A DNA stretch of 64,000 bases from Aselliscus stoliczkanus. Its lineage: Eukaryota > Chordata > Mammalia > Chiroptera > Hipposideridae. This document shows, piece after piece, positions 44,741-56,545 of this stretch. Location: the NCBI GenBank assembly GCA_033961575.1, contig CM066740.1, positions 61,883,213 through 61,947,212 on the forward strand, in the 5' to 3' direction. Below the pieces are notes generated by a model. The model did not search any database. It had not been told where the DNA came from and saw only the letters and a list, made by a program, of their open reading frames with translations. A program made the translations under genes and the position numbers. The stretch's first letter is position 1; each line of letters begins with the position of its first letter.

Positions 44741-44961
44741 GGGGTCAGCAAACTTGAGACGGAAGAGCCAATCCTGTCCCTCAAAGTTTTGCGAGACCTA
44801 TAAAACAAATGAAATCACCATTATGTGAATAATATCCTTTAAAAATTTTATAAGTGAAACTATGATAGTTTTATTTTCGTTTTCAATTTTACTTCAAAGC
44901 CACATGCACGAACCCAAAGAGCTGCATGTGACTCGCGAGCCGCAGTTTGCTGACCCCTGCC
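44741..44961. mobile_element. hAT non-autonomous element with clear TIRs
   Basis: Left end CAGGGGTCAGCAAACTT and right end GCAGTTTGCTGACCCCTG are near-perfect inverted repeats. The interior is AT-rich with AGCTGCATGTGACTCGCGAG near the right. Both termini are kept, unlike most other hAT remnants here. Confidence 0.8.
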
Positions 44962-45115
44962 CCAGGGTGATCCACAGACCAGCGACAGCTACAACTGGGA
45001 GGTAGTTAGAAATGCAGTCTCAGGGCCCACCCAGGTGGACTTTATTATCTTTATTTTCACAAGCTCCGCAGGTGATTTGGAGCTACATTAAGGTTATAGA
45101 AGCATTACTCTAGTA
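44962..45115. mobile_element. hAT-type MER remnant
   Basis: GATCCACAGACCAGCGACAG, TCTCAGGGCCCACCCAGG and CTCCGCAGGTGATTTGGAG fit a palindromic hAT MER abutting the previous one. Confidence 0.45.
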
Positions 45116-45805
45116 AATCCTACATGAGAAGTTAGGCAGCTCAGCTCTCCCAAACCTCAAGCATGCGGTCGTCCTCTGTGAATCCATATCAATGCCGGCC
45201 CCTTGCACTTCTCAGGATTCAGAATACTGCCAACTGCAGGCATAGGAATGCTCTCAGTTTGTTAGTACATATATCTTTGGCCACGTCTAGTTTTTAGCAG
45301 CCTTTCTAGGTTATTAGGTAATAATCTTAGAGTTTCCAGCCTAAGTTTAGCCAGAAGATAATCACTATTTATTTTTGCTAACCAATCATTTGAAACACAT
45401 TATTTCTTTGTTTTCTCTATCCTGAAAATTTGTTTACCTGGTAATAGAAGGGTTAACTCATGAGCTGCAAAACTGGTTTGTTTTGTGCTGAGAAAGCTGG
45501 CTGGCTCATCCTTCTTGCTGAGAGAGGCAGTTAATCAGTGTATAAAGATCTGTGATTGATGTGGCATACCTTCAAAAGATGCACGGTTTACTTCTCAGTG
45601 GAAGAGCCTCCCCTGAGAGGCAGGCCAAGAGCAGGGCTCAATCAGGGCCACACTTTCATCTCTTCTATGGCCTACTTGGTTCTTTTAACGCCAAGTCCTG
45701 TGTAACTTGGAATCCTACAGCTTCCCTTACTTCAAATTCCCAGTGTCCTCTGTAGAGTATGTTTGTGTTGGTGGGCAGCTTGTTCTAAGATGAAGTTGGC
45801 AGCCA
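45116..45805. other. Unassigned sequence
   Basis: No named repeat. The plus-strand frame 45552-45755 has no recognisable domain. Confidence 0.4.
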
Positions 45806-45807
45806 CT

Positions 45808-45996
45808 ACAGGCATACCTCGGAACTATGTGGGCTCCGTTCCAGACCTCCACAATAACATGAGAATTGCAATGATGCGAGTCATAATCATTTTTCTGGTG
45901 GAGGATTTGGCCTCAATTTGTAAAAAAAAAAAACAAACCTGTTACATCTGTGAAGTGTAATAAAGTGAAGCACTATAAAACAAGGTATGCCTCACT
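45808..45996. mobile_element. Tigger-type (pogo) MITE
   Basis: Left end CAGGCATACCTCGGAACTAT, then GGCTCCGTTCCAGACCTCCA and CAATAACATGAGAATTGCAA. Right end GTAATAAAGTGAAGCACTAT then CAAGGTATGCCTCAC. TA precedes the left end. This is the short Tigger1-like layout with terminal inverted repeats; the interior is mostly deleted. Confidence 0.75.
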
Positions 45997-47105
45997 TAGA
46001 CTCACTTCGAATCAGCTCGGAATTCCTTCCATTAATTCCTATTTTACCCTTTTTTCAAAGGTATCCTTACATTTGCAATCATTTGAGTTATTATAAATTA
46101 TATGCAGTTATTCAAACCTCTACTCAAGAAATTAAAACAATTTCTGGGCAATTTGATAGTTTTGAGAAAAAAATTATTCTAATGTGAGGGAAAGGCATAT
46201 ATTTCACATGAAAAAAAAAATTTAAAAATACTTAGTTCAGAAAGAAAAACACAAAGCCCTAAAAGAAGAATGTGGAGAAAAATAAGATTTACCTTGTGAG
46301 GAATTAGGTGCTAAAAAGCAGAGTAGAGCTTTATAAAAGTTGATTAGGAAACCTAGAAAAGAGTTTTTAAAAACCTCTTGAGCTACTTAGGAACACAAAC
46401 GCCTACTTAAATTCCTGGCCAATCCACCATTTTAGAAAATATCAGTAAAGTGGCCTCCTATGTAATACAAGTGAATTAGAGTTCATATTCACATTCCAAT
46501 AAGCAAAATGATCAGCCTCCAAATAGCCAAAAAATAATTTTTATGGTGTAAAAATACAATGCATTTTAAAGTAGGTATCTTTATCTTATTAACAATGTTA
46601 AATTTATCAATATGTACAAAATGTAACCTCAAAGTTACACTTGTATTTAAGGGCTCAGTCTCATTATTGTAGTCATAATTCATGTAATAGTTTCTAAGAA
46701 AACAATCATTAATAATTTCTAGAAGGTCCTTTGAAACATAACCACTAAATAGTTAAACAAAAAAAGTGTATCTTTTGTAGACTCCACTTTCACCTAAAAG
46801 AGACTCTTTTGTAGAAGATGCTGAAGACAATATTGCCATCAAGAACTTAGGTATTCTATTAGGAAGACAACAAGAAACGCATGTAATATAAATAAATAGA
46901 GCATAATTTGGTTTTTTTAAAAACTGAGATTTTTGTGTGATTTTGTGTGTGAAAAATGTGTTCAGTGAAAGGAGAGATCTCAGGGTTTGGAATAAGCAGA
47001 GATGGAAGGAGTCTTTTTCGCAGGGGAAGAGCATGGACAAAGTCATGGAAGCAGAAATGAGCTCAACGTGTATATGGCAGACCCTGTTGGATCACTTTCC
47101 CCACA
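45997..47105. other. Unassigned AT-rich sequence
   Basis: No exon or named repeat. A10 run near 46211. Confidence 0.4.
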
Positions 47106-47400
47106 CACTTTCTAGCCCCTTTTTCTTTGTTGGCCTCTATTTATGATCCAGAAAAGCTACATGCTCTGCTAGCCTTCGCAGCTAGGGGTGGTCATGAGAC
47201 CATGAGACTTAATTCTGGACGATGTCATAGGAATACAATTCTGCTTGGGGTGTCTGGCAAAGTGTTTGCTTTCTTGATCAAAGACACAGCTATGGTTTAC
47301 ATTACCGCTCCCCCTTCCTCTTTTCTTTCTGCCTTGAATATGAATGTGATAGCTGGTGCTGCAGTAGCCATCTTGAGACCATGAGGAAAAAAACTAAAGA
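47106..47400. other. Probable old interspersed repeat, unnamed
   Basis: GGGTGGTCATGAGACCATGA, GTGATAGCTGGTGCTGCAG and TAGCCATCTTGAGACCATGAG match a repeat module common in mammals that I cannot name. Confidence 0.4.
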
Positions 47401-47945
47401 CTTCAAGAAATGCAAGCCCCAAACTATTGAATTGCTAAGTAAACATCAGTAGACATTTAAGTCCTAATTTCTTATTATAAGGGAGGAAAATATTAACGCT
47501 TATTTGCTTAAGCCCTTGTAGTCAAGTTTTCTGTCACTTATGGGCAAATGCTGCTCTTCTTGATATAGTATACAAGGGAAGGAGAAAAGATTGTATCTGA
47601 ATGACACAAAAAGAATGTTATGGAGTGGTAACAAATAACATTGTCTTGAAGAGGCTGGTTAGGCTATGGAGAGCAGAAGAGTCTGACATTGTGGGCATTA
47701 GAAAGCCATTGAATATTACAAAAGGGGAGAGAGAACATAGTAGAGATACTTATTGGAAATCTTACCAACAAATAGAAAAATTATTCTGACAATGATATGT
47801 AAGATAATTTGGAAGAGAAATTAAAAGTAACACAGCCATATATTGAATATGAGCCACACATATGGTAAAATGAAAACTCCTTTTTACTCCTCTCCTTCAG
47901 AATTTGAGATAACCAGACCAGGTGTTGTAATTTCACATCCTATGC
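47401..47945. other. Unassigned sequence
   Basis: AT-rich, nothing recognised. Confidence 0.4.
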
Positions 47946-47949
47946 ATGT

Positions 47950-48385
47950 GTCTTAGTTTGGACTACTAGGACAAAGTACCAAAGACTGGGTGACTTATAC
48001 ACAATAGGAATTTATTTCTCACAGGTCTAGAGGCTGAAACCCAAGGTCAGGGAAGCGAGCATGGTAGGGTTCTTGGTGAGTGGTCTCTTTCTGATTTACA
48101 GATGGTTGTCTTCTCTCTGCATCTTCCCATGGCAGAAAGAGAGTCAGCTGGCTCCCTGACTTTTCCATTTTTTAATTTTTTTATTTTATTTATTTTAATT
48201 AGTTTCAGGTGTACCTGACCTTTTCTTCTAAGAGCACTAATCCCATTCATGAGGGCTCCACCCTCATGACCTACTTATCTCCCAAAGGCACCACCTCCAA
48301 ATATCATCACACTGGGATAAAGGCCTCAACACATGAATTTGGGGATGGAGGACATAAACATTCAGTCCATCACAGCATGGTGTAC
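47950..48385 (-). mobile_element. MaLR LTR (MST-like), reverse
   Basis: AGACTGGGTGACTTATACAC, GAATTTATTTCTCACAGGTC, GAGCACTAATCCCATTCATG, GGGCTCCACCCTCATGACC, ATCATCACACTGGGATAAAG and ACATTCAGTCCATCACAGC are reverse-strand MST landmarks. It is interrupted by a tiny L1 insertion at 48166-48213. Confidence 0.8.
48155..48225 (-). mobile_element. Ultra-short L1 insertion in the MaLR LTR
   Basis: Between CCTGACTTTTC (48155-48165) and CCTGACCTTTTC (48214-48225) lie about 48 bases. Reversed, they read TACACCTGAAACTAATT followed by an A-rich tail. The 17-base part matches the L1 3' UTR found at about 31592-31610. It looks like a 5'-truncated L1 tail with TSD. Confidence 0.65.
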
Positions 48386-48489
48386 ATCCGAAAGTCAGTG
48401 TGTTAAGATAAAAATTACAAATATTTAAAAACACCATGGACAAGCCCCTAAGATTCAAAGGACAAATATTTTTGAATTTGGTTTTGTAT

Positions 48490-48645
48490 TTTTGCTGTGG
48501 TCTTCCTTTCCCTAGTTTGCTCAGCAAACTTTTTCTAGAATGGGCTAGAAAGTAAAGATTTTAGGCGTTGCATATCGTACAGCCTCCATTGCAACTACTC
48601 GATTCGGCTACTGCAGGGCAGAAGCAGCCATAGACAGTATATACA
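48490..48645. mobile_element. hAT remnant (GGTCAGCAAACT family)
   Basis: GCTCAGCAAACTTTTTCTAG, GATTTTAGGCGTTGCATATC, TTGCAACTACTCGATTCGG and AAGCAGCCATAGACAGTAT match the left half of the hAT family also seen at 27345. The right half is absent. Confidence 0.6.
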
Positions 48646-50625
48646 GTAATGATTGTGGCTCATAACTGCTGCCCACATCTTGGTGGTGTAACACAATGAG
48701 CATTGTCTCTTATACCCAGCAGGTCTCTCAGGCGCCTTTCATTCAGGCAGTGACTCAAGGCTGAAAGGCTGAGGCTACTTTGTAGCCATGCCGTGTGAAA
48801 TTGTTGACTTCTAAATCCCTGAGTAAGGCAAAAGACATCACAGCTGTTCTCATATATATATCACTTTTGTTTACAACCAAGTTACCAGAACTAGTTATCG
48901 GACCCCAGTCAAACTACCTGTCATGCTAAGAAATGCTATCTTCCTCTAACTGAATGAGGCTTAGCAAACACAGAGTGTTGCCTCTGTCGCACTTTTATTC
49001 TGTGGTATAAAAGAACCATTTATAGTGACTTGGTTGAGGTTTAAAACTTAGGCTAGATATCCAGCATAGCATATAATAGCACATGGAGACATAATGTAAA
49101 TAAACCCTGTGAAAGGTTGAAAATTATTACCCAGTTTTGTTCCCCAGTTTAGATATGTTATAATACCCTGATGAATCATCAGAAGGATTTCTTGAGAATT
49201 AGGGAACCTGTACTGTAGAATGAGAACTCTATTCAGATGTCATGTTACTTGGCAACCACGAATGACACGTGGTGGGGTGCTGATATTTATCCCAGTTCAC
49301 TCCCTGTGAGGATTTAATGAGCATTCTCATCAGGCAGAGTTAAGAGAATACCCTTTGTTCTGGGCCATCTTTTCGTTTTTACCCCTCAATTCCATTAATC
49401 CAGTTGGGAGCCTCACACCACCATTGCTGTCACTGATCTGTACTGTGGGGCTGTTGCTTTCCACTAGAGCCCATCCTGCTAGTTGCTGCATATCTTAAGT
49501 CTCTGAAGTCACTTGAAGCAGCAAATCTTTGTCAATAGGGGGGCTAAGGATGCTTTACTTCTCACTAAAGAACTATGTAAACTTGGCCGCCTGCTTTGTG
49601 TATGACTCCAGAAGTAGCAGGATGTTACCATACTCTGTCCTCTGATCTGAGCCTTGTCACTCTGCAAATGGACCCTGGGTTTTCTGCCAGGGTTGGAGTT
49701 TCATGCAGTTCCTCCAGGTGCAGTGATTCTCACCAGGGAGGCATGGGTTTCCTGGTTTGGAGGGGGAATTAGAATCTCTGGAGATATGGGCAGTGTATGT
49801 TGTAAGAGAATGCCTATTTAGCATAACAATGCAATTTTGTATTTTGAAAAACAATTATTTTTGTGATTCAAACTCCTGATAGTAAAACGCAACCATCTTC
49901 TTGGCTGCTGGAAATCCTCAGAAGTTAGTGACTTTCAGCAAGTTTGGGAGGATGTATTTAGGAATCAGCAGGGAATTGGAGTTTTATATTTATTAAAAGG
50001 TGCAATGGGTTTAAAATGTGAAGAAGTTTTTTTATGGTGCAGAAAAGCTAAGAATAGATCCTCTGCTGTGCAGAAAAAAAAACAAGGAAAAAAAAACTAC
50101 AGCATGATTGGGAGATCTGAGGGCAAGTGGGTTAAAAGGTCAGCGTCCAGAGCAGCAGGGAAGGGACTGACATCAGAGGACTGAAAATACCTCTAAGGAA
50201 TCCTTAAAGATAAAAGGAGGGCAGTGGACATACATGTGTGGGATGACAGCTCTGATTATTTCATTTGAATGTTGAAAGAAGGCTGATAAAGTTGTGATCA
50301 CTAGAATTGCATTTATGTTTGAAGCATAACAGGTGACCTCCTGTATGGCCCAAATCACAAGCCTATCTGGGCCTTGGTTTCGCTTATAAAGTTATCTGAT
50401 AGATCAACACCAAGGTCACTTCCATTAAAAAATTCTGTCATTTTCTGAGGCTCCCCCCACACCTCCCACTCTATACACACACAATCAAACAATTATACAA
50501 CAGTCAACAAACAAGCATTCATCAAGCCCATATAATGATCAAAACATTGCAGGCCTATAGGTATTGCAAAATAGAATATAGACTTTCCTGTCATGATCTA
50601 TTTGGGAAGACAGGGTTTAATTGTA
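48646..50625. other. Unassigned sequence
   Basis: About 2 kb without named repeats or exons. A-rich runs at 50070-50095. A palindromic hAT-like piece may lie at 49710-49790 but is too diverged to call. Confidence 0.4.
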
Positions 50626-50639
50626 AATAATGCTGTTGA

Positions 50640-50795
50640 AGGAAGGGTAAGCAAGCAATGGCTATGGGGCAAATCCGGCCCAACACCTCTAGCTGCTCTC
50701 ACATGGCATTCTGCAGGGCTGTCCCTGTCACAGGCTAGATGGCCCACAAACCTAAAATACTTCCTACCTGGCACTTTATAGAAAAAATTGGCCAA
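50640..50795. mobile_element. hAT remnant, diverged
   Basis: GGGCAAATCCGGCCCAACAC, GCTAGATGGCCCACAAACC and CCTAAAATACTTCCTACC fit the interior and right part of the same hAT family. Termini are degraded. Confidence 0.5.
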
Positions 50796-52372
50796 TATTT
50801 AAATTAGGTCATCGAAACAATGTCACAAGGTGAAATAGGATTGATTCCAAGTGGCTAACAGAGAGGACACAGCTACTGGAGTGGGGCAGGAGACCCAGCT
50901 TATGAAAGCTTCATGGGGTTCGGGCAGCAGGATCCTTGAGACAGAGAGGAGAGCAGGGCGACTCCAGGTGGTTTCTATAGAAAAAAGAAGGTAGAGACTG
51001 GGGATCTTTATAATTAGTAGGAAAATACTGATGTAACTGCAAATCATTTTCATATATCCTTTTCTTGCTTTTTACTATGCTAGCCCTCAAATTAATTAAT
51101 TTGGAAAAATCTAATCCTTTTAAATATTCGTTTCAAAATCAACATTGATTAAAAATTCACCGCCCCTCTCCTGCATAGCAGGAAACATTGTTGACTAGAT
51201 ACTTTTATAATTGAAAATTTTCTATTCACTTTAAAGAGGGATATATAAGTGATTTTCAAGGGAAATTAAGAGGGGAAAACCTGGAATTTCAAAGAAAATA
51301 TCAATATTTATTGTATTTTGATTGAGAGACTTTTATTACTATCTGTCCTTAATTCATAGAGATCTATTCTATTAACTACCATAATTTTAACAAATAAAAA
51401 TTCCTGAAGATAAACGGTAATTGCTACAGATTCAGGGCCTAATTGTTTTCCACTGTGTCAAACTTTGGTTTTGTGGAAAAACAGTTAAGTTTACTTTGAT
51501 GCCTTTAACCATTTCTCAGAGCCTCTAAGCTGTGTAATTGCTGTGGGCAGCACAGTGAAGGCCACTCTCCCAGGCTTGTCCTCCCCAAACAATGCCCCAC
51601 TCCAGAGCTTTCCTTGTTCTCTTCTGCTTCAATCCGATTTTCCTGTATTTGCTCAGTACCTTGTATCTGGGGGGCCTTGCTAGCTACTTGAAGGCAATTA
51701 GATAAAAATGAGCGAATACGACATGTATTTAGCTAACATCTACCAGTGTGATAACAGCACTAGGATATGGAAGGATTTATTCACTCCTAAGCTCCCTGTG
51801 CTTGGTCATATGCTGGGCCCAGGAGACACAAAGATGGCTATGACCTTGTGAGGAGCCTGAGTGGCTCCTTGGTGATCTCCAGATGCATCTCCTGGGCTGC
51901 TTATTAAAATATGCCACTGTGTCGGCATAGGAGGCTTACTCAGTGGGGGCACCTGGGGAAGCCACTCAGAATTCACCTTTTTAGCATGCTGCCATTTTTC
52001 TGTACTTTAAGTCCAGGGGGAGATAATTCATGGATTACATTATCTATTGATCTGAACACTGGCAGCTATGGCCAGACTTGACTTGCAGGTATATTTTAAA
52101 AACTGGAAAATAACCCATGAACATTTGATTTCTTCCTTTTCTTGAAAAATTAGAAGCTCGGACATCACTAGATTTGTATGTCTTGACTCAATGCGAGGAA
52201 TTCTTTCCCCTTTAGATGGACAAAGCCTGTGCATTCCTGGTGGCTTAAGTTCATATCATTTTTTATTGTCTTATACACCTGGCCACCCTAATTCAGTATC
52301 CTACATATCTTCTCCTTGTAATCATTTGATTACTAACCTACAACCTAGACTCAAATGTGTAATTACAGTTTC
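50796..52372. other. Unassigned, with weak L2/hAT traces
   Basis: 51790-51850 has an L2-like block (ATATGCTGGGCCCAGGAGAC). 51870-51980 has a hAT-MER-like block. Otherwise AT-rich and unassigned. Confidence 0.35.
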
Positions 52373-52842
52373 AGAAACCAACTCTGGGCCGGCCGAGTGG
52401 CGCATTGGTTAAGCGCTGGTTTTGGGATGCCAGCGGCCCCGGTTTGGATCCCACATGAGGGCCAGCGACACTGCCCTCTACAGCTAACAACAGCTCCACC
52501 TGGAGCTGGGCTGTGCGAGCCCCTGTGATGGTGTGGGCTGCAGCCCCTGCTGCAGTGGGCTGCCATAGGCTACAGTGAGTGGCCCACAGCCAGCGTGAGC
52601 GGCTGGCAGCCAAGTGTGAGCTGCCAATAGCCGCAGTGAGCGACATCCAGAGGCCAGCGACTGATCTGCCTCATCCGGGAAGAGCGCAATGACGATACCA
52701 ACAGTGAAGCAACATCCTCTGCAACTAAACTGAAGAACAAAAAGACAGCAACTTCCCCTTCCCCGATTCCCCAACGCTGTTCCCCTCCGCCAATTCCCCA
52801 ATAAAATCTTTAAAAAAAAATAAAAAAAAAGAAACCAACTCT
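52373..52842 (+). mobile_element. Long T+ type tRNA-headed SINE
   Basis: Body 52386-52829. Perfect TSD AGAAACCAACTCT at 52373-52385 and 52830-52842. Head GGGCCGGCCGAGTGGCGCAT, box B GGTTTGGATCCC, then CTACAGCTAACAACAGCTCC and the long body, ending CCAATAAAATCTTTAAAA: an AATAAA signal followed by a TCTTT Pol III terminator. Confidence 0.95.
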
Positions 52843-53375
52843 GTTAATGTTATCCTAGTTTACCTGTGTCCCAGGGAACATTAAGCTGGGACTTAATTCT
52901 AGGCACAACCTCTGAAAGGTCTTAGGAAGTAGGAGTTTTCAGTTCTACAGCAGAGAGTGGTCAAGATATTTCAGGCAGGTCATCACTTTCAATTATTTGA
53001 CTGACACAGGTTTGGTTTAGGCTGTTGAGCATGGGTAGCAGGAAACAACTGAAATCACCTCCTTTCTTTCTAAATCTAGCATTTCTATAGCAATTGTCAC
53101 CATGGTATCTTGATGTGTTCTGACGGGAAATTTCACTTATAAAAAATTGTGGTAATGAGGGAAAGAAAAACTCCTTCCATGCTTTAACCCAGAAGGCATT
53201 TCCTTAATGAAGAGCTCAGAATATGTGTGTATTTGGGATAGAAGTTCCATCATGGACCCAAACCAGGGCTGGTGGTGTTCCTTAATGATGAGGCTGCAGT
53301 TGTCCAACTCAGAATCCTTGATCTGAGGGCTGGATGGTCACTCAAGGTCGTTAATAGTCCTTGGATAGCTGTTTT
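52843..53375. other. Unassigned sequence
   Basis: No named repeat or gene. Confidence 0.4.
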
Positions 53376-53379
53376 CAGC

Positions 53380-53530
53380 ATTGGAGGCACCTGTGTGTGT
53401 ACATCTTATTTAATCCCCACAACAACCCTGTGATGTAAGTATTGAAATGATCATTCCCATTTTATACTGATGAAAAGAGACTCACTGAAGATCAGTCACT
53501 TGCCTCAGGTCAAACACGTCTTCTCATAGT
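53380..53530 (-). mobile_element. MIR-like SINE
   Basis: ATTTAATCCCCACAACAACC, TGATGTAAGTATTGAAATG, GATGAAAAGAGACTCACTG and TTGCCTCAGGTCAAACAC are the reverse MIR order. Confidence 0.65.
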
Positions 53531-53846
53531 GAATCCCTATACTTTCAAGTACAACTAGTGTTTTTTCATCTTATTTGGTCTTCACAGGCTTCTGAGGAGC
53601 ATGGGACTGCCATTTACATAGACCACTGGACGAGTGGCACCCCCCGGAATTGTGTGGTGTGGGGAATTCTGAGCTCTGGTACATTGATGGGAAAGGTTTG
53701 CATGTACACTGCAGGCACAAATAAGACACATGGCAAGTGCCTAGTGGGCTGCTTGTAAGTCCTCTTTCTTAGATTCATTAAAGCACATTCAAAATCAAAT
53801 GAATGAGGTGATATAGAAGTGACCTTGAATCTGATCTCATTTTCAG
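53531..53846. other. Unassigned sequence
   Basis: No exon recognised. Overlapping frames on both strands have no recognisable domain. Confidence 0.4.
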
Positions 53847-53848
53847 TA

Positions 53849-53881
53849 GCGCGCGCGCGCGCACACACACACACACACACA
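53849..53881. repeat. (GC)7(AC)9 microsatellite
   Basis: GC units at 53849-53862 pass directly into AC units to 53881. Alternating purine-pyrimidine with a GC core is the strongest Z-DNA-type tract in the window. Confidence 0.95.
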
Positions 53882-54112
53882 GACAGCAAACTTCACTATG
53901 CCTATTACTTGGGCCAAATTGTTTGTGACAAATGTTGGGGCTGCACATAATAAGCCCATATGTTGGAACACTTAACTGAAAATAGACAAGGCACCCCACA
54001 CTGCCTCAAATCTGTCCATAACTAATTCTTACCCTAGAGATGAGCAGGTTGATGTAAAAGTCACTTGTGGGAGAGCAGAGGAAGAATGAGTTCATTCAGA
54101 ACAGATGCTATA
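53882..54112. other. Unassigned sequence
   Basis: Nothing recognised. Confidence 0.35.
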
Positions 54113-54114
54113 TT

Positions 54115-54490
54115 AGTTTGCTAAGGCTACCATAACAAAGTACCACAGATTAGGTAGTCAAAAAACAGAAATTCATTTTCTCACAGTTTTGGAGGCTGGA
54201 AAGAAGTCCAAGATCAAGATGTCAGCAGGTTGGTTTCTTCTGAGGTGTCTCTGCTTTGTAAATGGCAACCTTCTCCTCTCGCAGATGGCCTTCATTCTGT
54301 GCATCTGTGTTCTAATCTCTTTTTATAAGGACACCAGTAGTATTGGATTAGAACCCACCCCAATGACCTCATTTCACCTTGTTACCTCTGTAAAGACTCT
54401 TATCTCCTATTACAGTCATATTCTGAGACACAGGGGGAGGGTTGTGTGTGTGATGACTTCAATATATGAATGTTGAGTGGGACACAATTC
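54115..54490 (-). mobile_element. MaLR LTR, reverse
   Basis: TTGCTAAGGCTACCATAACA, AAGTACCACAGATTAGGTAG, TTCTCACAGTTTTGGAGGCT, TTTTATAAGGACACCAGTAG and CCCACCCCAATGACCTCATT run in reverse MaLR order. Frames inside are not viral genes. Confidence 0.75.
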
Positions 54491-55425
54491 ATCGCTTTTA
54501 TCAGGGGATTTAGTAATTGTTAGCATGCATTTCAATTGTGAATGGCAAGATACTTGCATCACCAGGACTTAAACACAATTTTAAGTTAAGTTTCTTCTAC
54601 CTTTTCTTACTGAAATGAAAAAGATGCATTAAATCTTATTGGAATCACATAAACACAATGTTTATAGTAGGGATTATGAATTAAAAACCTATGGAAGAGT
54701 AGCAAATAATGTATTTTGGGAAACACAGAAGTCAAGTAAAATTTAAAAAGGTAGATACAAATTCCAGCCAGCTGGCAAGTTATGACTCACTCTCCAAGGG
54801 GTCCAGGGTGAGGCCAGTGGTATCATCCTCTGAATTTTTGAGAGGTTGGGAAGCTGAATTTTTATATGAAACGCCTCAATTTTTAAATGTTGACAATTTA
54901 ATATTCCTTTAAGAAAAATAAAAAGGAAAACATCGTAGGAGTCAAATCATGTCTGCATACTGGATTTAGCCCATTGGCTTGAATTAGGCTAGACTCGTAT
55001 CTAATGGCATGGGCTAGGTCAGAGTTCAAGACCCCCATGCCACATAACCCCTAGTGATATTTTTGAACCAATGCTATGTACTATTTAATTAAAATTTCTG
55101 CATTTGATAAAAAGAGGCATGCCCTAAATGTAGCAACAATCATTTTGACTGAAATAATTTCTATGACACATCCCACATTTCTCTATTATTTTTGAAAGCA
55201 CTATAGAGAGTTCTGTTTTTACTACTTACTATGAAGTCTTGGAATATTTGGTTTAAAATGAAAAATTTATGCAACTAGACATAAGATTGTTGTGTAATTG
55301 TAGAATCATTTTATTAAATTCAATAAATTATTTCTTTCTGAAATTCTATGTATATTAGAGTGACTGTTCATTTTTTAATAGGTGTGTGCAGAGCATGGAA
55401 AGAGTAAATAGTAATGAGTCAAAAC
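54491..55425. other. Unassigned AT-rich sequence
   Basis: No named repeat or exon. Confidence 0.4.
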
Positions 55426-55429
55426 TTAC

Positions 55430-55600
55430 TAGCAGTTTACTAGGGGCCAGACACTGTTCTAAATGCTTTACATGAAATAACTGATTTAATCCTCAACAGC
55501 TCTTAGAGGCAACAGCCATTATGAGGGCCATTTAACAGGTGAGATAACTGAGAGACGCTCCTCCTCAAGGCCACACAGCTAGAAAGAGGATCCTAATCAT
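55430..55600 (-). mobile_element. MIR/L2-like fragment
   Basis: GGGGCCAGACACTGTTCTAA, ATTTAATCCTCAACAGCTCT, AGGTGAGATAACTGAGAGAC and AAGGCCACACAGCTAGAAAG are the common reverse MIR block. Confidence 0.65.
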
Positions 55601-56425
55601 TTCACTCTGCATTTGACAATTACTCTACATTATGTGACCTGGGTTGTTTTGTTTCGGGGTGTAGGGGAGGGTAGCATTTGAGAATCTTTAATCTTTTCTC
55701 AGCATAACCTACTTGGCCTAACATATCTAAATTTCAATCCCCCAACTCCAAAAATGAAAATATATTTACACATACACACATTTTATATAAATATATTACA
55801 TAAATATATATTGTATATTATATATAATAAATATATATATATCTCACTAAATGTCTAAAATTTTCATTTTAACCAGTATGAACTCTCCTTAACATCTATA
55901 AAGTTTTTAAACAATGGTTCATGGGTAGAATGCCATAGGAAGTCCATGCAAATAAAAATAAGCAAATTATATTTTCATATTCACTAACCCCCGATAATTA
56001 GAATTTACTTCAATTATGAATTTAGGCAACAGAGCACAACAGATCTGGTAGGACCTGTGACTTTGTCACAATAGAAATCATAGATATTTTAAAATCTCAA
56101 TACAAATGTTGTAGATATCTCAAAATATTTACACTCATGAAAAACCCAAAATTACGTTAATTATGGGGCCCACCATTATATCGTGTTACCTATTGTGCCC
56201 ATAATTAAGCACATCTATTGCCACATTACAAATTTGTTTTTTATAATATATGCAGAATTTTGATCATTGGATTTGGATTTGAATATAATTGTTTTTCTTT
56301 ATGATTCTATATTTTGTTTTAGGCATTTAAATTTTTTTTCCGAGAAGTTTTGCTAAAATGCTAAACAGGCCAATGACACAAAGAAGTAAGTAATAATATT
56401 TACTTCATCCATTTATTCATCTCTT
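55601..56425. other. Unassigned, AT-rich with TATA-like tracts
   Basis: 55770-55845 is a nearly pure A/T tract (TATATAAATATATTACATAA). The rest is AT-rich without recognised features. Confidence 0.4.
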
Positions 56426-56429
56426 TCCC

Positions 56430-56545
56430 TCTATTCACCCATTGGTTCCATTGAATTAATTCGATTAAATGTTTATTGACTGCTTTTTCATGTGCAGGGC
56501 TCAGTGTTAGGTACTATAAACTTGGTTGGAGTTAATGTTCTTAGA
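56430..56545 (+). mobile_element. L2-like fragment
   Basis: TTAAATGTTTATTGACTGC then CAGGGCTCAGTGTTAGGTAC is the L2-type block, short. Confidence 0.5.
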
